In this document: positions 62,595 through 64,000 of the stretch, one piece after another
How positions within the stretch are numbered: the first letter of the stretch is position 1
Layout: every line of letters starts with the position of its first letter
NCBI RefSeq assembly: GCF_019802255.1
Contig: NZ_JAHYSS010000003.1
Coordinates: 372,001-436,000 of the forward strand
Direction of reading: 5' to 3'
DNA length: 64,000 nt
DNA from: Pedobacter polysacchareus
GTDB taxonomy: Bacteria; Bacteroidota; Bacteroidia; Sphingobacteriales; Sphingobacteriaceae
The notes under the pieces: generated by a model
What the model was told of the DNA's origin: nothing
Database searches by the model: none
The model's input: only the letters and a program-made list of their open reading frames with translations
Made by a program: the position numbers and the translations under genes

Positions 62595-63440
62595 TTAGCG
62601 CTCCGAAACTTTTAGTCCATTCCGCAGCTGATTTGTTTTTAAGTATTGAATCAGTGCGGCTGGGTGATCCGTTTGTACCCCCTGAACCCCTTTTTCCATG
62701 GCTATTTTCCATTTTATGGGATTCTCGTTTGCCATTTGTACATCCAAAAACACCGACAATCCGTTTTCCCTCATCGCAGCTACAAGTGCTGCGTTCGGAA
62801 TATTATCGGTCGCTTCCAAAGGCATTTCTTTCAAAAAGGAGATCAGCTCATCTTTTGTTTTGATGTTTTTTGGCAAGCCAGACATCAATGGCATCTGCGG
62901 TGCCAATTCGCGCCAGGATTTATAATCTTCCATTTTGTTGATATAAACCAATACTTGATTTTCCATACCAGCAGCCCGAATTTCCTGGTAGGTCTTCAAA
63001 ACATCGGCTGCTTTAAAATCCAGGTAAATGTTAATCCGGTTCCTGCAGGTCTTTAAGGCCTCCATGAAGCTTGGCACAGCATACAGTTTACCATCTTTTG
63101 CATTCAAACTTAGTTTTTGAACTTCATCCAGGTTTAAATCCTGAACTCGGCCTTTCCCATTGGTCGTTCCATCTAGGCTTTCATTGTGGAGTAAAACCAA
63201 ATGACCATCGCGGGTGGTACGAAGGTCAATTTCCACATAATCAGCGCCAAGTTCAATGGCTTCCTCAATTGCGGCGATGCTATTTTCGGGTTTTACCAAA
63301 TGGCTTCCCCGATGGGCAATCACGATAAATCCATTTTTAGATTTGGGCAGCGGCGCTAATGTCCGCTGTCCAAATGAAATAGAAATGAAGCTCATCAAGA
63401 TCAGTGTAAAAAAAACCGTTTTCCTATTCATGATCGTCAT
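62595..63440 (-). CDS. Exported glycerophosphodiester phosphodiesterase
   Basis: A 281-residue exported GDPD with a signal peptide ending near SFGQ. The catalytic blocks are VIAHRGSHLVKPENSIAAIEEAIELGADYVEIDLRTTRDGHLVLLHN. HRG, the ENS...E and the EID metal ligands are intact, while the usual HD is HN here. The C-terminus has VQGVQTDHPAAL with the conserved TD. It cleaves glycerophosphodiesters from lipid turnover, releasing glycerol 3-phosphate. A metallophosphoesterase gene lies 57 bases upstream on the same strand, suggesting joint phosphate salvage. Confidence 0.9.
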   Translation of the reverse strand: MTIMNRKTVFFTLILMSFISISFGQRTLAPLPKSKNGFIVIAHRGSHLVKPENSIAAIEEAIELGADYVEIDLRTTRDGHLVLLHNESLDGTTNGKGRVQDLNLDEVQKLSLNAKDGKLYAVPSFMEALKTCRNRINIYLDFKAADVLKTYQEIRAAGMENQVLVYINKMEDYKSWRELAPQMPLMSGLPKNIKTKDELISFLKEMPLEATDNIPNAALVAAMRENGLSVFLDVQMANENPIKWKIAMEKGVQGVQTDHPAALIQYLKTNQLRNGLKVSER

Positions 63441-63497
63441 CTATATGGTTATTATTTTATTTCTTGTGCCCTGAGTTCTTTTATTGTTTTACAGCTG

Positions 63498-64000
63498 TTA
63501 TTGCTTTGCAGCCGGATTCAGGTCTGTAAATTCAGCGGCATGGTCTCTGCTTGTTTTTTTCAGGGAAAAAGCGTCGAACAATTCTCCAGAAGTTTTATAG
63601 GCTTCAAATTTTAAATTCTGGCCATCAATATGGATGGTTTGAAAAAGCTGTGTATTTTCCAAAGAGACATTCATCCATTTGGCACCATCCACTTTATACA
63701 TTTTAGGACCGGCTACAGAAACCAGGTAAACTGGTCCGCTGGCCTCCCTGCCCGATAATCCACGCGGCAAATTTTGTCCGCGGCTATACGTATGGTCATG
63801 TCCCTGCAATACCAGGTCGATGTGGTATTGATCAAATAATGGCTTAAAGCGTTCCCTGAAATCTTTATTGTCCCTGCTTTTAGCCGTAGAAAAGATAGGA
63901 TGATGAAAAGTAATTACCGTCCACAATTGCTGGTTTTCTTTTAATACCTTTTCCAGCCATTCATATTGAGTTTTAGCCGCGGCCTCATCCAGGATAATCA
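63498..64000 (-). CDS. Metallophosphoesterase, C-terminal part (truncated by window edge)
   Basis: The open frame runs past 64000, so the N-terminus is missing. The visible 167 residues begin IILDEAAAKTQYEWLEKVLKENQQLWTV and contain FHHPIFSTA and LQGHDHTYSR (the GHxH metal motif), then a beta-rich tail (YLVSVAGPKMYKVDGAKWMNVSLENTQLFQTIHIDGQNLKFEAYKTSG). It is the last half of a calcineurin-like phosphoesterase of the purple-acid-phosphatase class, and a second such protein to that at 5964. It is probably in an operon with the GDPD gene. Confidence 0.85.
   Translation of the reverse strand, partial: IILDEAAAKTQYEWLEKVLKENQQLWTVITFHHPIFSTAKSRDNKDFRERFKPLFDQYHIDLVLQGHDHTYSRGQNLPRGLSGREASGPVYLVSVAGPKMYKVDGAKWMNVSLENTQLFQTIHIDGQNLKFEAYKTSGELFDAFSLKKTSRDHAAEFTDLNPAAKQ

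Overview
The window reads as chromosomal DNA of a Bacteroidota bacterium, most likely Sphingobacteriaceae and Pedobacter-like. The evidence is two SusC/SusD outer-membrane pairs, an ECF sigma/FecR pair of the Bacteroidetes type, GldF/GldG-type ABC permeases, DUF6266 and HYC_CC_PP-type proteins, LytS/LytTR signalling, and promoter-like TAnnTTTG boxes. I saw no tRNA, rRNA, CRISPR array, transposase or phage gene. The genus is inferred from gene content only.

Layout. 0-5.8 kb: SnoaL-like protein divergent from an HxlR regulator around a perfect palindrome, a calcium-loop exported protein, a phosphonatase-like HAD hydrolase, a decayed TlpA-like thioredoxin relic, a GAF histidine kinase, an NAD-dependent epimerase and a Crp/Fnr regulator. 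6-14.4 kb: Tat-exported metallophosphoesterase, DJ-1/PfpI protein, a GH105 plus DUF2264 glycan operon, a GMC oxidoreductase with its gluconate-dehydrogenase-type small subunit, and a divergent AraC regulator. 14.5-19.2 kb: first SusC/SusD pair. 19.5-22.3 kb: MscS channel and a small lipoprotein. 22.4-24.4 kb: an AT-rich insert with a 5'-disrupted FtsK paralogue and a small tyrosine phosphatase. 24.6-27.8 kb: LytS/LytTR two-component pair and a DUF418 membrane protein that appears to be its target. 27.8-33.2 kb: seven-gene redox/hydrolase operon. 33.3-53 kb: a minus-strand block of ECF sigma, FecR, SusC, SusD, lipoprotein, ABC ATPase, GldF-GldG fusion permease, tandem MutS-like protein, M16 peptidase, second fusion permease and sterol-desaturase-like hydroxylase. 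53.2-64 kb: GH110, a CopA-CopB-like copper fusion with two small copper-associated genes, DUF6266, GH123-type enzyme, DoxX, GDPD and a second metallophosphoesterase cut by the window edge.

How it fits together. The 33-53 kb block is the most unusual part. A signal-controlled SusCD receptor is followed by an ABC export or remodelling machine built from one ATPase and two paralogous permease fusions. Between them lies a protein made of two complete MutS-type ATPase modules in one chain, with no mismatch-recognition domain, next to a lipid-anchored M16 zinc peptidase. I know of no described system with this composition.

Several regulatory links can be read directly. Two identically spaced TTTCG direct repeats mark LytTR targets upstream of lytS and of the DUF418 gene. 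A 30-base element with one mismatch precedes both the HAD hydrolase and the first SusC. GCAAACGTTTGC-like LacI-type operators precede the metallophosphoesterase, the GH105 operon and the GH123 gene. A plus-strand promoter and terminator between FecR and SusC suggest a DonS-like antisense RNA.
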